Source of the DNA: an uncultured Sulfitobacter sp. | GTDB taxonomy: Bacteria > Pseudomonadota > Alphaproteobacteria > Rhodobacterales > Rhodobacteraceae | Direction of reading: 5' to 3' | Length of the DNA: 59,064 nucleotides | Assembly: GCA_913060815.1 (NCBI GenBank) | Contig: CAJXSZ010000021.1 | Location: 1 to 59,064 of the forward strand | Program-made: the position numbers and the translations under genes | Shown: in pieces, positions 41,579-49,733 of the stretch | Layout of the letters: each line of letters starts with the position of its first letter | Numbering within the stretch: position 1 is the first letter of the stretch | The notes under the pieces: model-generated | What the model was told of the DNA's origin: nothing | Databases searched by the model: none | Seen by the model: the letters and a program-made list of their open reading frames with translations, nothing else

Positions 41579-42783
41579 TGTCCGCCTTTGACGCCACCCG
41601 CCTGAACCGCATCGGCGACTGGATGCAGACTTACGTCGATGCGCGCAAGTTTGCGGGATGCTCCGTACTGCTCGCCCATCAAGGGCGTGAGGTCTTTTAT
41701 CACGATTGCGGTCTGCGCGACACGAAGACGGGTGCGCCATGGCAGCGCGATACGGTGGCGCGCATCTACTCGATGACCAAACCCGTGACGTCAGTGGCGC
41801 TGATGATGCTGGCTGAACGTGGGCTCTTTCACCTTGATGCACCGCTGTCGGATTTTATTCCTGCCTTTGCGGATATGACGTGTTTGAGCGAAGGGGCCAC
41901 CCGTATCGATCAAACCGAACCCTGTGCGGTTCCGACCCTGCACCAGTTGCTCACCCATACCTCGGGCCTCAGCTATGGCTTTAACCCGGGAGTGCTGGGG
42001 GCCGAGATGGCCGCACAACATATCGAATTCCGCGGCACAAAACTGACGCTGGCGCAAATGTGCGACAAGCTGGCCGCGCTGCCGCTGGCTTTTGCACCCG
42101 GATCGCGGTGGGAGTACTCTGTCTCAATCGATGTGCTGGGCCGCGTGATCGAGGTGGTTACAGGCAAGACGCTCGAGCAATTTTTCATCGAGGAAATCTT
42201 CGATCCGCTTGGCATGCACGAGACGCGATTTGTCGTGCCCGAGCATGCGCAGGATCGCTTTTCTGCATGTTATACGCCACAAGCTGGCGATGCATTTTCT
42301 GTAGGCAAGGTCGATAGCGGCGCGGAGACCCTCCGTCCTCTGGATGGCGCAGACAAATCACCATTCTTGCGGGATCAAATCCAATCAGGTGGTGGGGGTC
42401 TTGTCGGCACTATCGATGATTACCTCAAATTTACCGAAATGATGCGCACGGGCGGTGCAGGCCTTATTGGTCCAAAAACACTCGAGTTTATGATGCGCAA
42501 CCATCTGGGCCGCGACATTGCCTCGATGGGACCCACCAGCTTTGCCGAGCAACCGATGGAGGGGATGGGCTTTGGCCTCGGCGGTGCCGTCCTGCTTGAT
42601 CCGGGTCGCGCGCGTGCACCGGGCAGCGTGGGGGACTTCAGTTGGGGCGGCATGGCGTCGACTGCGTTCTGGATCGACCCTGTGCAAGAGCTGTCGTGCA
42701 TCTTCTTCACCCAGCTCATCCCCAGCAGCGCCTATCCAGCGCGCCCCCAACTCAAGGCGCTGGTACATGGTGCCATGACATGA
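41578..42783 (+). CDS. Beta-lactamase-fold serine hydrolase (EstB / class C-like)
   Basis: The 401-residue cytoplasmic protein has the serine beta-lactamase fold. The nucleophile motif SMTK lies in IYSMTKPVTSVALMMLAERG near residues 64-67, and YSVSIDVLGRVIEVVTGKTLEQF supplies the Tyr motif. A C-terminal W-G-G (FSWGGMASTAFW) stands for the third motif, HTGG-like. No signal peptide is seen, so it is an intracellular esterase or lactone/amide hydrolase rather than an antibiotic-resistance enzyme. It overlaps both neighbours (TAATG with livF, ATGA with the acetoacetyl-CoA synthetase), so it is tightly built into the transport and catabolism operon and may act on the imported ester. Confidence 0.9.
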   Translation: MSAFDATRLNRIGDWMQTYVDARKFAGCSVLLAHQGREVFYHDCGLRDTKTGAPWQRDTVARIYSMTKPVTSVALMMLAERGLFHLDAPLSDFIPAFADMTCLSEGATRIDQTEPCAVPTLHQLLTHTSGLSYGFNPGVLGAEMAAQHIEFRGTKLTLAQMCDKLAALPLAFAPGSRWEYSVSIDVLGRVIEVVTGKTLEQFFIEEIFDPLGMHETRFVVPEHAQDRFSACYTPQAGDAFSVGKVDSGAETLRPLDGADKSPFLRDQIQSGGGGLVGTIDDYLKFTEMMRTGGAGLIGPKTLEFMMRNHLGRDIASMGPTSFAEQPMEGMGFGLGGAVLLDPGRARAPGSVGDFSWGGMASTAFWIDPVQELSCIFFTQLIPSSAYPARPQLKALVHGAMT

Positions 42784-44732
42784 GCCGCGTGCTCTGGACG
42801 CCTACCTCCGAGCGCGCTGAAGCCTCTACCATGGCGGCATTCGAGAGGTATCTGGCTGAGACGCGAGATCTGAAATTCGACGACTACAACCAGATGTGGG
42901 AGTGGAGCGTTACCGACCTCGACGCTTTTTGGGCGGCGATCTGGGACTTCTTCAACATCCGCGCCAGCGTCCCTTATGAGCAGATCCTCGCAACCCGCAC
43001 CATGCCCGGGGCAAAGTGGTGCCCGGGTGCGATGCTCAACTATGCCGACAATATCCTGTACCACGCCGAGACACGCCCGAACGATCCTGCGCTCATCAGC
43101 TATTCGGAAACTTCAGGCCGCAAAGAGCTTTCATGGCATGACCTGCGCGCTCAAGTCGCCTCTGTCGCGCATCACCTCAAAGGGATGGGCGTCACAAAAG
43201 GCGACCGTGTTGTGGCCGTGCTGCCCAATACCGAAGCGGCCCTGATTGCATTCCTCGCCACTGCCAGCCTCGGGGCGGCATGGTCGCTATGTGCGCCTGA
43301 CATGGGGCATGTGGCGATTTTGGATCGCTTCAAGCAGATAGCGCCAAAGGTGTTTATTTCCCAAGACGGCTACACCCATATGGGTAAGACGGTAGATCGG
43401 CGTGACGTGCTTGCCCAGATCACAGGGCAGCTTCCGAGTGTGGCGCAATTCGTGACGCTGCCAATTGTCGGTGATCTGCCCGCTGGTCACGTAGCATGGG
43501 ACAGTTTGCTGCACGAAGATGTTGCATTCGCCTCGACACAAGTGCCTTTCGATCAACCGCTCTGGATCGTCTATTCTTCCGGTACGACAGGAAACCCTAA
43601 ACCTATCGTGCACGGGCATGGGGGCATTGTACTTGAGGCCGCAAAGCAGTCTCTGCACCATGATCTGACGCATAGGGACCGCTTTTGCTGGCTTACCTCT
43701 TCAGGGTGGATCATGTGGAATGCGCAATGGATGGCTTTGGGGCAGGGGGCGACCGTTTGCCTCTATGACGGCGCGCCGAACCATCCCGATATGCTCGCGC
43801 TCTGGCGTTTTGCAGCGGAGGAAAAGCTAACCTATCTCGGCGCCGGTGCAGCCTTTTTCGCGGGGTGCCTCAAAGCGGGTATTACCCCGCGTGAAGCCGT
43901 TGACCTTTCGCACTTGCGCTCCCTCGGATCCACAGGCTCACCCCTCAGTGCAGACGCCTACGACTGGATCTACCGTGATGTGAAAGCCGATGTCTGGCTC
44001 GCGCCTATCTCTGGCGGGACTGATCTGGCAGGTGCCTTTGTTCTTGGACACCCTGCCATGCCTGTGCGTGCGGGCGAGATGCAATGCCGTGCCCTTGGCA
44101 ACGCGGTTCGCGCTTTTGATCCATTTGGCAAAGAACTTATCGGCGAAGTTGGTGAACTGGTCTGCACCGAGCCCCTTCCGTCAATGCCGCTGTTTTTCTG
44201 GGGCGACGATGATGGAAGCCGTCTCTTTGAAAGCTACTATGACACCTATACGGGCATCTGGCGGCACGGCGACTGGATCAGCATCGACGAGAGCGGCACA
44301 TCTGTAATCTATGGCCGCTCAGACGCCACGATAAATCGCAAAGGCCTGCGCCTCGGCTCTGCAGAAATCTACCAAGCGGTCGAGGGTCTGGATGCTGTTC
44401 TCGACAGCCTCGTCGTCGATCTGGAGTTTTTGGGTCGTGACAGCTTCATGCCCCTCTTCGTAGTGCCAGCCCAAGGTGCCGCTGTCGACGACGCGTTGAA
44501 GGACAAGATCAACACCGCAATCCGGAACACGGTCTCCGCCCGCTTTATCCCTAACGAAATCATAGAAGTCAGCGAGATCCCTCGCACCCTTTCAGGTAAA
44601 AAGCTTGAGGTTCCGGTGAAAAAGCTGTTGTTGGGTGGGGACCCCGCATCGGTGGTGAACCGTGACAGCATGGCCAACCCCGACAGCTTTGATTTTTTCA
44701 TCGCCTATGCAGCTGCACGGGCCAGCATATAG
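42780..44732 (+). CDS. Acetoacetate--CoA ligase (acetoacetyl-CoA synthetase)
   Basis: The 650-residue adenylate-forming enzyme has the N-terminal MSRVLWTPTSERAEASTMAAF and DFFNIRASVPYEQIL that mark acetoacetyl-CoA synthetase. The AMP-binding core is YSSGTTGNPKPIVHGHGG near residues 263-280, and GRSDATINRKGLRLGSAEIY follows. The C-terminal catalytic Lys is in LSGKKLEVPVKKLL. It activates acetoacetate (or a similar 3-oxoacid) to its CoA ester, linking ketone-body-like products to the thiolase. The start overlaps the previous stop by four bases; the longer frame from 42642 is out of the way in the hydrolase gene. TesB follows after 13 bases. Confidence 0.95.
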   Translation: MSRVLWTPTSERAEASTMAAFERYLAETRDLKFDDYNQMWEWSVTDLDAFWAAIWDFFNIRASVPYEQILATRTMPGAKWCPGAMLNYADNILYHAETRPNDPALISYSETSGRKELSWHDLRAQVASVAHHLKGMGVTKGDRVVAVLPNTEAALIAFLATASLGAAWSLCAPDMGHVAILDRFKQIAPKVFISQDGYTHMGKTVDRRDVLAQITGQLPSVAQFVTLPIVGDLPAGHVAWDSLLHEDVAFASTQVPFDQPLWIVYSSGTTGNPKPIVHGHGGIVLEAAKQSLHHDLTHRDRFCWLTSSGWIMWNAQWMALGQGATVCLYDGAPNHPDMLALWRFAAEEKLTYLGAGAAFFAGCLKAGITPREAVDLSHLRSLGSTGSPLSADAYDWIYRDVKADVWLAPISGGTDLAGAFVLGHPAMPVRAGEMQCRALGNAVRAFDPFGKELIGEVGELVCTEPLPSMPLFFWGDDDGSRLFESYYDTYTGIWRHGDWISIDESGTSVIYGRSDATINRKGLRLGSAEIYQAVEGLDAVLDSLVVDLEFLGRDSFMPLFVVPAQGAAVDDALKDKINTAIRNTVSARFIPNEIIEVSEIPRTLSGKKLEVPVKKLLLGGDPASVVNRDSMANPDSFDFFIAYAAARASI

Positions 44733-44745
44733 AGGCGCCTCCCGT

Positions 44746-45618
44746 ATGAGCACCGTTGCCGATCAACTCCTTGATCTTCTCGACATAGAACAACTTGAGA
44801 TCGATCTCTTTCGCGGTATGGGTAACGGAGGGGAGACAACAACGCGCATTTTCGGCGGCCATGTCATCGCCCAAGCCCTAATGGCTGCATACCGCACCGT
44901 CCCTGACCGTTTGTGCCATAGCTTGCACGCCTATTTCATTCGGCCTGGCGACCCTGAAATACCCGTGATTTATCAGGTGGACCGCGCCCGCGATGGTGGC
45001 AGTTTCACCACCCGCCGCGTCGTCGCTATCCAGCACGGCAAACAGATATTCAACCTCTCGGCTTCATTCCATATCGATGAGGAAGGCTGGGACTATCAAC
45101 ACGAGATGCCCGAAGTGGGCAGCCCCGAAGATTGGCCCAACCGCAATGATCTCCGCGAGTCGCACGTAGATAAGATCCCCAAGAAGTTTCACGATGACTT
45201 CCTGCGTGAGCGCCCGATTGAGCTACGCGAAGTGGCTCCACGTGACTTCTTCACCCCTGAGAAAGCATCCGACAAGAACCATCTGTGGTTCCGCATGGAG
45301 GCCGCAAAAGGGCAGGGGCCTCAGATGCAACACTGTCTGCTCGCATATGCCTCAGACATGAATTTGCTCGGTTCCTCCCTTCGCCCCCACGGCCTGACGT
45401 GGTTCCAAGGCAATGTCATGAGTGCCAGCCTCGATCATGCCATGTGGTTTCATGGTCCGATCCAGTTCAATGACTGGCATCTCTATGACCTCGATGCACC
45501 TTGGACAGGAAAAGCACGCGGCTTCAACCGCGGCTCAATCTACAGCGCGGATGGCACGCTCGTCGCCTCTGTTGCGCAGGAAGGTCTTGTGCGCCCCCTC
45601 AAAAAGAAAAAGGACTGA
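44746..45618 (+). CDS. tesB: Acyl-CoA thioesterase II
   Basis: The 290-residue double hot-dog protein has the opening MSTVADQLLDLLDIEQLEI. The first hot-dog holds RIFGGHVIAQALMAAYRTV and the second ASLDHAMWFH near residue 226, where the catalytic Asp is expected. The C-terminal GFNRGSIYSADGTLVASVAQEGLVR matches TesB closely. It hydrolyses acyl-CoAs to release CoA and free acid. It closes the plus-strand transport and catabolism operon, ending at a weak hairpin that straddles its stop codon. The ATG at 44746 is used, as the longer frame overlaps the ligase. Confidence 0.95.
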   Translation: MSTVADQLLDLLDIEQLEIDLFRGMGNGGETTTRIFGGHVIAQALMAAYRTVPDRLCHSLHAYFIRPGDPEIPVIYQVDRARDGGSFTTRRVVAIQHGKQIFNLSASFHIDEEGWDYQHEMPEVGSPEDWPNRNDLRESHVDKIPKKFHDDFLRERPIELREVAPRDFFTPEKASDKNHLWFRMEAAKGQGPQMQHCLLAYASDMNLLGSSLRPHGLTWFQGNVMSASLDHAMWFHGPIQFNDWHLYDLDAPWTGKARGFNRGSIYSADGTLVASVAQEGLVRPLKKKKD

Positions 45619-45645
45619 CCCCGCGGCCAGTCCTTATCATTTTGC
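45610..45645 (+). terminator. Weak hairpin terminator at the tesB end
   Basis: AAGGACTG (45610-45617) pairs with CAGTCCTT (45628-45635) around a GC-rich loop. ATCATTTTG follows. The stem overlaps the tesB stop codon. It probably ends the plus-strand operon before the convergent VOC gene. Confidence 0.6.
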
Positions 45646-45690
45646 CTTTAAACTGGATCCCCTTGCCCCTGCGGGCCAAGTCGGGCGAGT

Positions 45691-46062
45691 TCATCCAAAC
45701 ATATAAAAGCAGAGCTTATTGCCGTCGGGATCGCGGACATAAGAACCATAAAACCGATCAGGGATGCGCTGTCCTGCTGGACCGTCACAGGTGCCGCCCA
45801 GTTCCAATGCACGGGCGTGAAGGCGGTCGGCTTCTTGTTTCTCCGCGATAGGAAAGGCGATCATTGCCCCGTTTCCCGGTGTCGGATCGCCCTTGTCATA
45901 GGGCTCGCACACGGCGAGCATCGGCTCACCCCGCTTTGTCCCAATGAAGGCGATGCGCCCCGCATCAATTACAACTTTGGCGCCCTTCTCCGCGAACAGG
46001 TCGCAATAGAATGCCTTGGCGCGCTCCATGTCGCTAACACCAATCGTAGCATAACCAATCAT
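45691..46062 (-). CDS. VOC family protein (glyoxalase / dioxygenase fold)
   Basis: The 123-residue single VOC domain starts MIGYATIGVSDMERAKAFYCDLF. It has a DPDGNKLCFYMF C-terminus, the usual metal-ligand strand region, with Lys-Leu in place of the Glu-type ligand (often -N-x-x-E-). Metal ligands are therefore not certain. Its function cannot be named. It is the last gene of the long minus-strand operon, nine bases after the SDR gene, and convergent with tesB. Small VOC proteins in catabolic operons may act as epimerases, such as methylmalonyl-CoA epimerase, but no proof is visible here. Confidence 0.88.
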   Translation of the reverse strand: MIGYATIGVSDMERAKAFYCDLFAEKGAKVVIDAGRIAFIGTKRGEPMLAVCEPYDKGDPTPGNGAMIAFPIAEKQEADRLHARALELGGTCDGPAGQRIPDRFYGSYVRDPDGNKLCFYMFG

Positions 46063-46071
46063 ACTCTGCTC

Positions 46072-46845
46072 CTACTCGTCAAAGCTGCCAAAGCGGCGGT
46101 TAAGTTTCCTCATGCCGCCAATCCAGCGGTCATAATTGTCGGTTTTGTTGCGCATATAGGTCTCGACCTCCTTGTGGGGCAAAACCAGAAACGTCTCGTC
46201 GCGTATGGTCTGCACACAAGCCTCTGCCACTGGGGCAGGTTCCATCATCCCGTCGATGGCGGCAACGTGATCCTCATGGCCGCGCGTCATCTCGGTCCGC
46301 ACCGCTTGCGGGCACAGAACCGAGACTTTGATGCCCTGATCACCATATGTGAGCGCGAGCCATTCAGCTAAACCGACAGCCGCATGTTTGGTTACACCGT
46401 AAGGTGCAGAGCCGACCTGATTAAGCAGTCCTGCTGCCGAAGAAGTGTTAAGCAAATAGCCACCCCCCCGCGCAGACATCAGCGGGACCAGATGCCGTGC
46501 GGCCCAGACGTGGGACATCACATTGATCTCCCAGATCCGCTGCCAGTCGTCATCTTCAACTTCGACACCGCCCGGGACGGAGATGCCCGCGTTGGAGCAG
46601 AACAGATCAATCGGACCTGCATCGGCCTCGACGGCATCAATCATACCAGTGATCTGATCCTTGACCGCGACATCCACCTGATAGGCTTTGCCGCCCATCA
46701 TTCGCGCTGTCTCTTCGGCACCAGCCAGATCACGGTCTACGCAAGCGATATGCTTGGCACCTTCCTCGGCATAGCGCAGACACATGGCCCGCCCGATGCC
46801 CGAGGCGGCACCAGTAACGACGATAATCTTATCCTTGAGTTCCAT
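46072..46845 (-). CDS. Short-chain dehydrogenase/reductase (SDR)
   Basis: The 257-residue classical SDR has the cofactor motif TGAASGIGRAMC (about residues 11-22) and CSNAGIS (the NNAG motif as SNAG) near residue 85. The catalytic Tyr and Lys are in APYGVTKHAAVG. Asp in ACVDRDLAG at the end of strand 2 suggests NAD rather than NADP. It would oxidise a hydroxy intermediate. It is separated from the next SDR by three bases and from the VOC gene by nine. No exact substrate is implied by the sequence. Confidence 0.92.
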   Translation of the reverse strand: MELKDKIIVVTGAASGIGRAMCLRYAEEGAKHIACVDRDLAGAEETARMMGGKAYQVDVAVKDQITGMIDAVEADAGPIDLFCSNAGISVPGGVEVEDDDWQRIWEINVMSHVWAARHLVPLMSARGGGYLLNTSSAAGLLNQVGSAPYGVTKHAAVGLAEWLALTYGDQGIKVSVLCPQAVRTEMTRGHEDHVAAIDGMMEPAPVAEACVQTIRDETFLVLPHKEVETYMRNKTDNYDRWIGGMRKLNRRFGSFDE

Positions 46846-46848
46846 ATC

Positions 46849-47619
46849 TTAGGTCCACATATTGCTGCCGCCGCAGACGGTGAGCGCCTGTCCGGTCATG
46901 TATTTACTCGCATCCGATGCAAGGAAGACCGCGAGGCCAGCAAAGTCCTCTGGCTCGCCCAAACGGCGAAGTGGAATATCATTCTCGATCCGCTTGGCTA
47001 CCTCTGGATTGTCCCACAGCTCGCGCGCGAATTCAGTCTTCACCAAACCCGGGCAGATCGCGTTAAAGCGCAGACCGTTCGGTCCGAACTCCTCCGCCAG
47101 ATTGCGACATAGGCCAATCAGTGCCAACTTGGACATGCCGTAGGTTCCCAGCATCACCGATGGTTTGAACGCACCAATGGACGAGGTAAAGGCCATCGAC
47201 CCGCTTCCCTTGGCAACCATATCGGGGGCTACCATCTGCGCGAGCCACAGGTTGCTCTTCACGTTGGCGTTCATTGTCTTGTCATAGGCATCGTCGGGGA
47301 TTTCAGATGTTTTCCCGTAGTAGGGGTTCACGCCCGCATTCCCGATCACACAATCAATAGGCCCAGCCAGCTCATGCGTTTTATCGACCAGCGCCTGCAA
47401 CTGCTCCTTGTAGCCGACGTTGCAGGCAACGCCGTACGCACGCCCTTTGCCAAGGGAATTGATCCCCTCGGCAGCTGCATCCAGTTGGTCCTGCTTGCGC
47501 GCCGAGATAACGACCGTCGCGCCATGCTCGGCCAAAGCGGTGGCCATGGCCAGACCCATGCCTTTGGAGGCCCCCGTCAAGAGGGCCACCTTTCCTGTCA
47601 GATCAAACAACTTGCTCAT
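46849..47619 (-). CDS. Short-chain dehydrogenase/reductase (SDR)
   Basis: The 256-residue SDR has the motif TGASKGMGLAMATAL (about residues 15-29) and GNAGVNPYYGK near residue 92. The catalytic Tyr and Lys are in LGTYGMSKLALIGLCRNLA. The C-terminus ends in GQALTVCGGSNMW. It resembles the group of dehydrogenases encoded beside ACAD10/11-like dehydrogenases. It overlaps the ACAD gene by four bases (47616-47619), suggesting they act in sequence on the same intermediate. The cofactor is likely NADP, as no acidic residue follows the second strand (VVISARKQDQ). Confidence 0.92.
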   Translation of the reverse strand: MSKLFDLTGKVALLTGASKGMGLAMATALAEHGATVVISARKQDQLDAAAEGINSLGKGRAYGVACNVGYKEQLQALVDKTHELAGPIDCVIGNAGVNPYYGKTSEIPDDAYDKTMNANVKSNLWLAQMVAPDMVAKGSGSMAFTSSIGAFKPSVMLGTYGMSKLALIGLCRNLAEEFGPNGLRFNAICPGLVKTEFARELWDNPEVAKRIENDIPLRRLGEPEDFAGLAVFLASDASKYMTGQALTVCGGSNMWT

Positions 47620-48923
47620 ACACCGCTCCGCTGACGACCTGTTGCGATCTCGTTGCGTGCTGCATGGGTGCGAGAATTGCTTTCCTGATAATCCTTCACC
47701 TCGTTGCGCGCGATCACGTGGTGGTGCACCTCATCCGGACCATCCGCATAGCGAAGCGTACGCTGTGCGGTGTACATGCCCGACAGTGGTGACCACTGGG
47801 AGATACCCGTAGCACCATGCACCTGCATCGCTTCGTCAATGATATCGCAGACCTGCTCTGGCACTTTGGCCTTGATCATCGAGACCCAGATACGCGCCTC
47901 TTTGTTGCCCAGCACATCCATCGCTTTGGCGGCTTTGAGAACCAGCAGACGCATCGCTTCAATCTCGATCTTGGCGCGGGAGATGGTCTCCATGTTTTTA
48001 CCGAGATTAATGATCTTCTTACCAAATGCTTCGCGCGACAGCCCCCGTTCGATCATCAGATCAAGCGCCTTCTCTGCGGCACCGATAGAGCGCATGCAGT
48101 GGTGGATACGGCCAGGTCCGAGGCGCACTTGGCTGATCTCGAACCCGCGACCCTCACCCCAGAGGATGTTGCTTTCGGGCACACGCACGTTGGTAAATTT
48201 GATGTGCATGTGGCCGTGTGGTGCATCATCGTGACCGAAGACGTGCATAGGCCCGACAATCTCGACGCCTGGTGTGTCGATAGGCACGAGGATCTGGGAC
48301 TGCTGGCGGAAAGGCTCTGCATCGGGGGAAGTCTTGACCATGGTGATCATGATCTTGCAACGCGGATCACCTGCGCCAGAGATGTAGTATTTCTCACCGT
48401 TGATGACCCATTCGCCATTCTCGAGTACCGCAGACGTGCTGATATTTTTGGCGTCTGATGAGGCCATATCAGGCTCTGTCATAGCGAAAGCGGAACGGAT
48501 TTCACCTGCGAGCAGCGGTTTGAGCCATTTCTCCTTCTGCTCGGGCGTGCCGATCCGCTCCAGCACTTCCATGTTGCCTGTATCAGGCGCGTTACAGTTC
48601 AGCGTTTCCGAGGCGAGCGGGTTTTTACCCAGCTCTGCGGCGATATAAGCATAGTCGAGGTTGCTCAGACCTTCGCCCGTTTCGGCATTTGGCAGAAAGA
48701 AGTTCCAGAGCCCCTGATCGCGGGCTTTCTGTTTGGCTTCCTCAAGCAGCTCCAGCTGACCGGGTGCATAGGACCAGCGGTCGGCACGACCCTCGCCCAA
48801 GGCGAAGAACTTGTCAGTCATCGGCTCGACGTTCTCGCGGATATGCTTGATCACGGCGGCCAGCAGTGGCTTGGCCTCCTCGGACATCGCAAGGTTGTTC
48901 ATTTCCATTGGTGTATCGGACAT
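47616..48923 (-). CDS. ACAD10/ACAD11-like acyl-CoA dehydrogenase
   Basis: The 435-residue flavoprotein is far closer to the dehydrogenase domain of mammalian ACAD11 than to ordinary ACADs. Shared blocks are GLWNFFLP, LDYAYIAAELGK, NCNAPDTGNMEVL, AMTEPDMASSDAKNI, SGAGDPRCKI, GEGRGFEISQVRLGPGRIHH and LRYADGPDEVH. ACAD11 and LvaC-type enzymes remove phosphate from 4-phosphoacyl-CoA. The separate kinase gene is at 34302. It is the fifth gene of the minus-strand operon and overlaps the SDR downstream. The C-terminal tail (after DYQESNSRTHAARNEIATG) is a non-conserved extension. GGGAGA lies ahead of the ATG. Confidence 0.95.
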   Translation of the reverse strand: MSDTPMEMNNLAMSEEAKPLLAAVIKHIRENVEPMTDKFFALGEGRADRWSYAPGQLELLEEAKQKARDQGLWNFFLPNAETGEGLSNLDYAYIAAELGKNPLASETLNCNAPDTGNMEVLERIGTPEQKEKWLKPLLAGEIRSAFAMTEPDMASSDAKNISTSAVLENGEWVINGEKYYISGAGDPRCKIMITMVKTSPDAEPFRQQSQILVPIDTPGVEIVGPMHVFGHDDAPHGHMHIKFTNVRVPESNILWGEGRGFEISQVRLGPGRIHHCMRSIGAAEKALDLMIERGLSREAFGKKIINLGKNMETISRAKIEIEAMRLLVLKAAKAMDVLGNKEARIWVSMIKAKVPEQVCDIIDEAMQVHGATGISQWSPLSGMYTAQRTLRYADGPDEVHHHVIARNEVKDYQESNSRTHAARNEIATGRQRSGV

Positions 48924-48953
48924 TTTCGTCTCCCTATATTTCTTTAGCGTGGC

Positions 48954-49733
48954 TTACTTGTTGACCCACTGCGGTTTGCGTTTCTCGACAAAGGCGTTCA
49001 CGCCCTCTTTGAAATCTTCTGTCTTACTCAAATCCGCGATCACCTCGCGGCTGAAGCTGATGCTGTCCTGCATGCCGTCACGGGCATACAAATCGTTGAG
49101 CACCCGTTTGGTTGCTTTGACCGCGGAGGGCGAAACGGTACACAACTGCTCTGCCTTCTCCATCGCACGATCCATCAATTCTGCATGCGGGTGCACTTCG
49201 TTCACACATCCCATTGCCAGCGCTTCATCAGCCATGATGGTACGACCTGTGTACATCATTTCCTGTGCGGCCAATCGGCCGATATAGCGCGAGAGCCGCT
49301 GTACGCCCGAGGCAGCAGCGAAGAAGCCGACCTTGACTTCGGGTAGCGCAAACTTCGCCTGATCGGAGGCGAGGATGATGTCACAGCTCAGCGCCGTCTC
49401 AAACCCGCCGCCCATGGCAAAGCCGTTGACGGCAGCGATGATTGGCTTCTCCAGATCAAAGCGGGAGGACAGCCCCGCAAAGCCTGTCGGTGTCATCGTC
49501 GCGCGCGAACCGCCAGCGGCTGTCGCCTTAAGGTCGTTGCCTGCGCTGAACGCTTTGTCGCCCGCACCTGTGAGAACAGCAACCCAGAGGTCCTGATCGG
49601 CGGCAAACTCGTCCCAGCACGCCGCCATCTCGTTGTGCATGTCGATGTGCACCGCGTTGTAAACGTCGGGGCGGTTCATGGTCACGACAAGGATGTGACC
49701 CTTCTTCTCGGTGGTGATGAATTCGTAGCTCAT
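48954..49733 (-). CDS. Enoyl-CoA hydratase/isomerase family protein
   Basis: The 259-residue crotonase-fold protein has the oxyanion-hole strands KAFSAGNDLKATA and NGFAMGGGFETALSCDII (about residues 100-120). The later EVKVGFFAAASGVQRLSR lacks the typical second Glu (usually E-x-x-x-G-x-x-P) with FFAAAS in place of GxxPxxG, so the activity may be isomerase or hydrolase-like rather than a standard hydratase. The C-terminus is KEGVNAFVEKRKPQW. It overlaps the 3-hydroxyacyl-CoA dehydrogenase gene by four bases. In the same operon the two would carry out steps 2 and 3 of beta-oxidation on the product of the dehydrogenase. Confidence 0.92.
   Translation of the reverse strand: MSYEFITTEKKGHILVVTMNRPDVYNAVHIDMHNEMAACWDEFAADQDLWVAVLTGAGDKAFSAGNDLKATAAGGSRATMTPTGFAGLSSRFDLEKPIIAAVNGFAMGGGFETALSCDIILASDQAKFALPEVKVGFFAAASGVQRLSRYIGRLAAQEMMYTGRTIMADEALAMGCVNEVHPHAELMDRAMEKAEQLCTVSPSAVKATKRVLNDLYARDGMQDSISFSREVIADLSKTEDFKEGVNAFVEKRKPQWVNK

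Noticed and set aside
41578..42783. Antibiotic-resistance beta-lactamase
   Set aside because: It lacks a signal peptide and sits in a catabolic operon; an intracellular esterase of the same fold is more likely.
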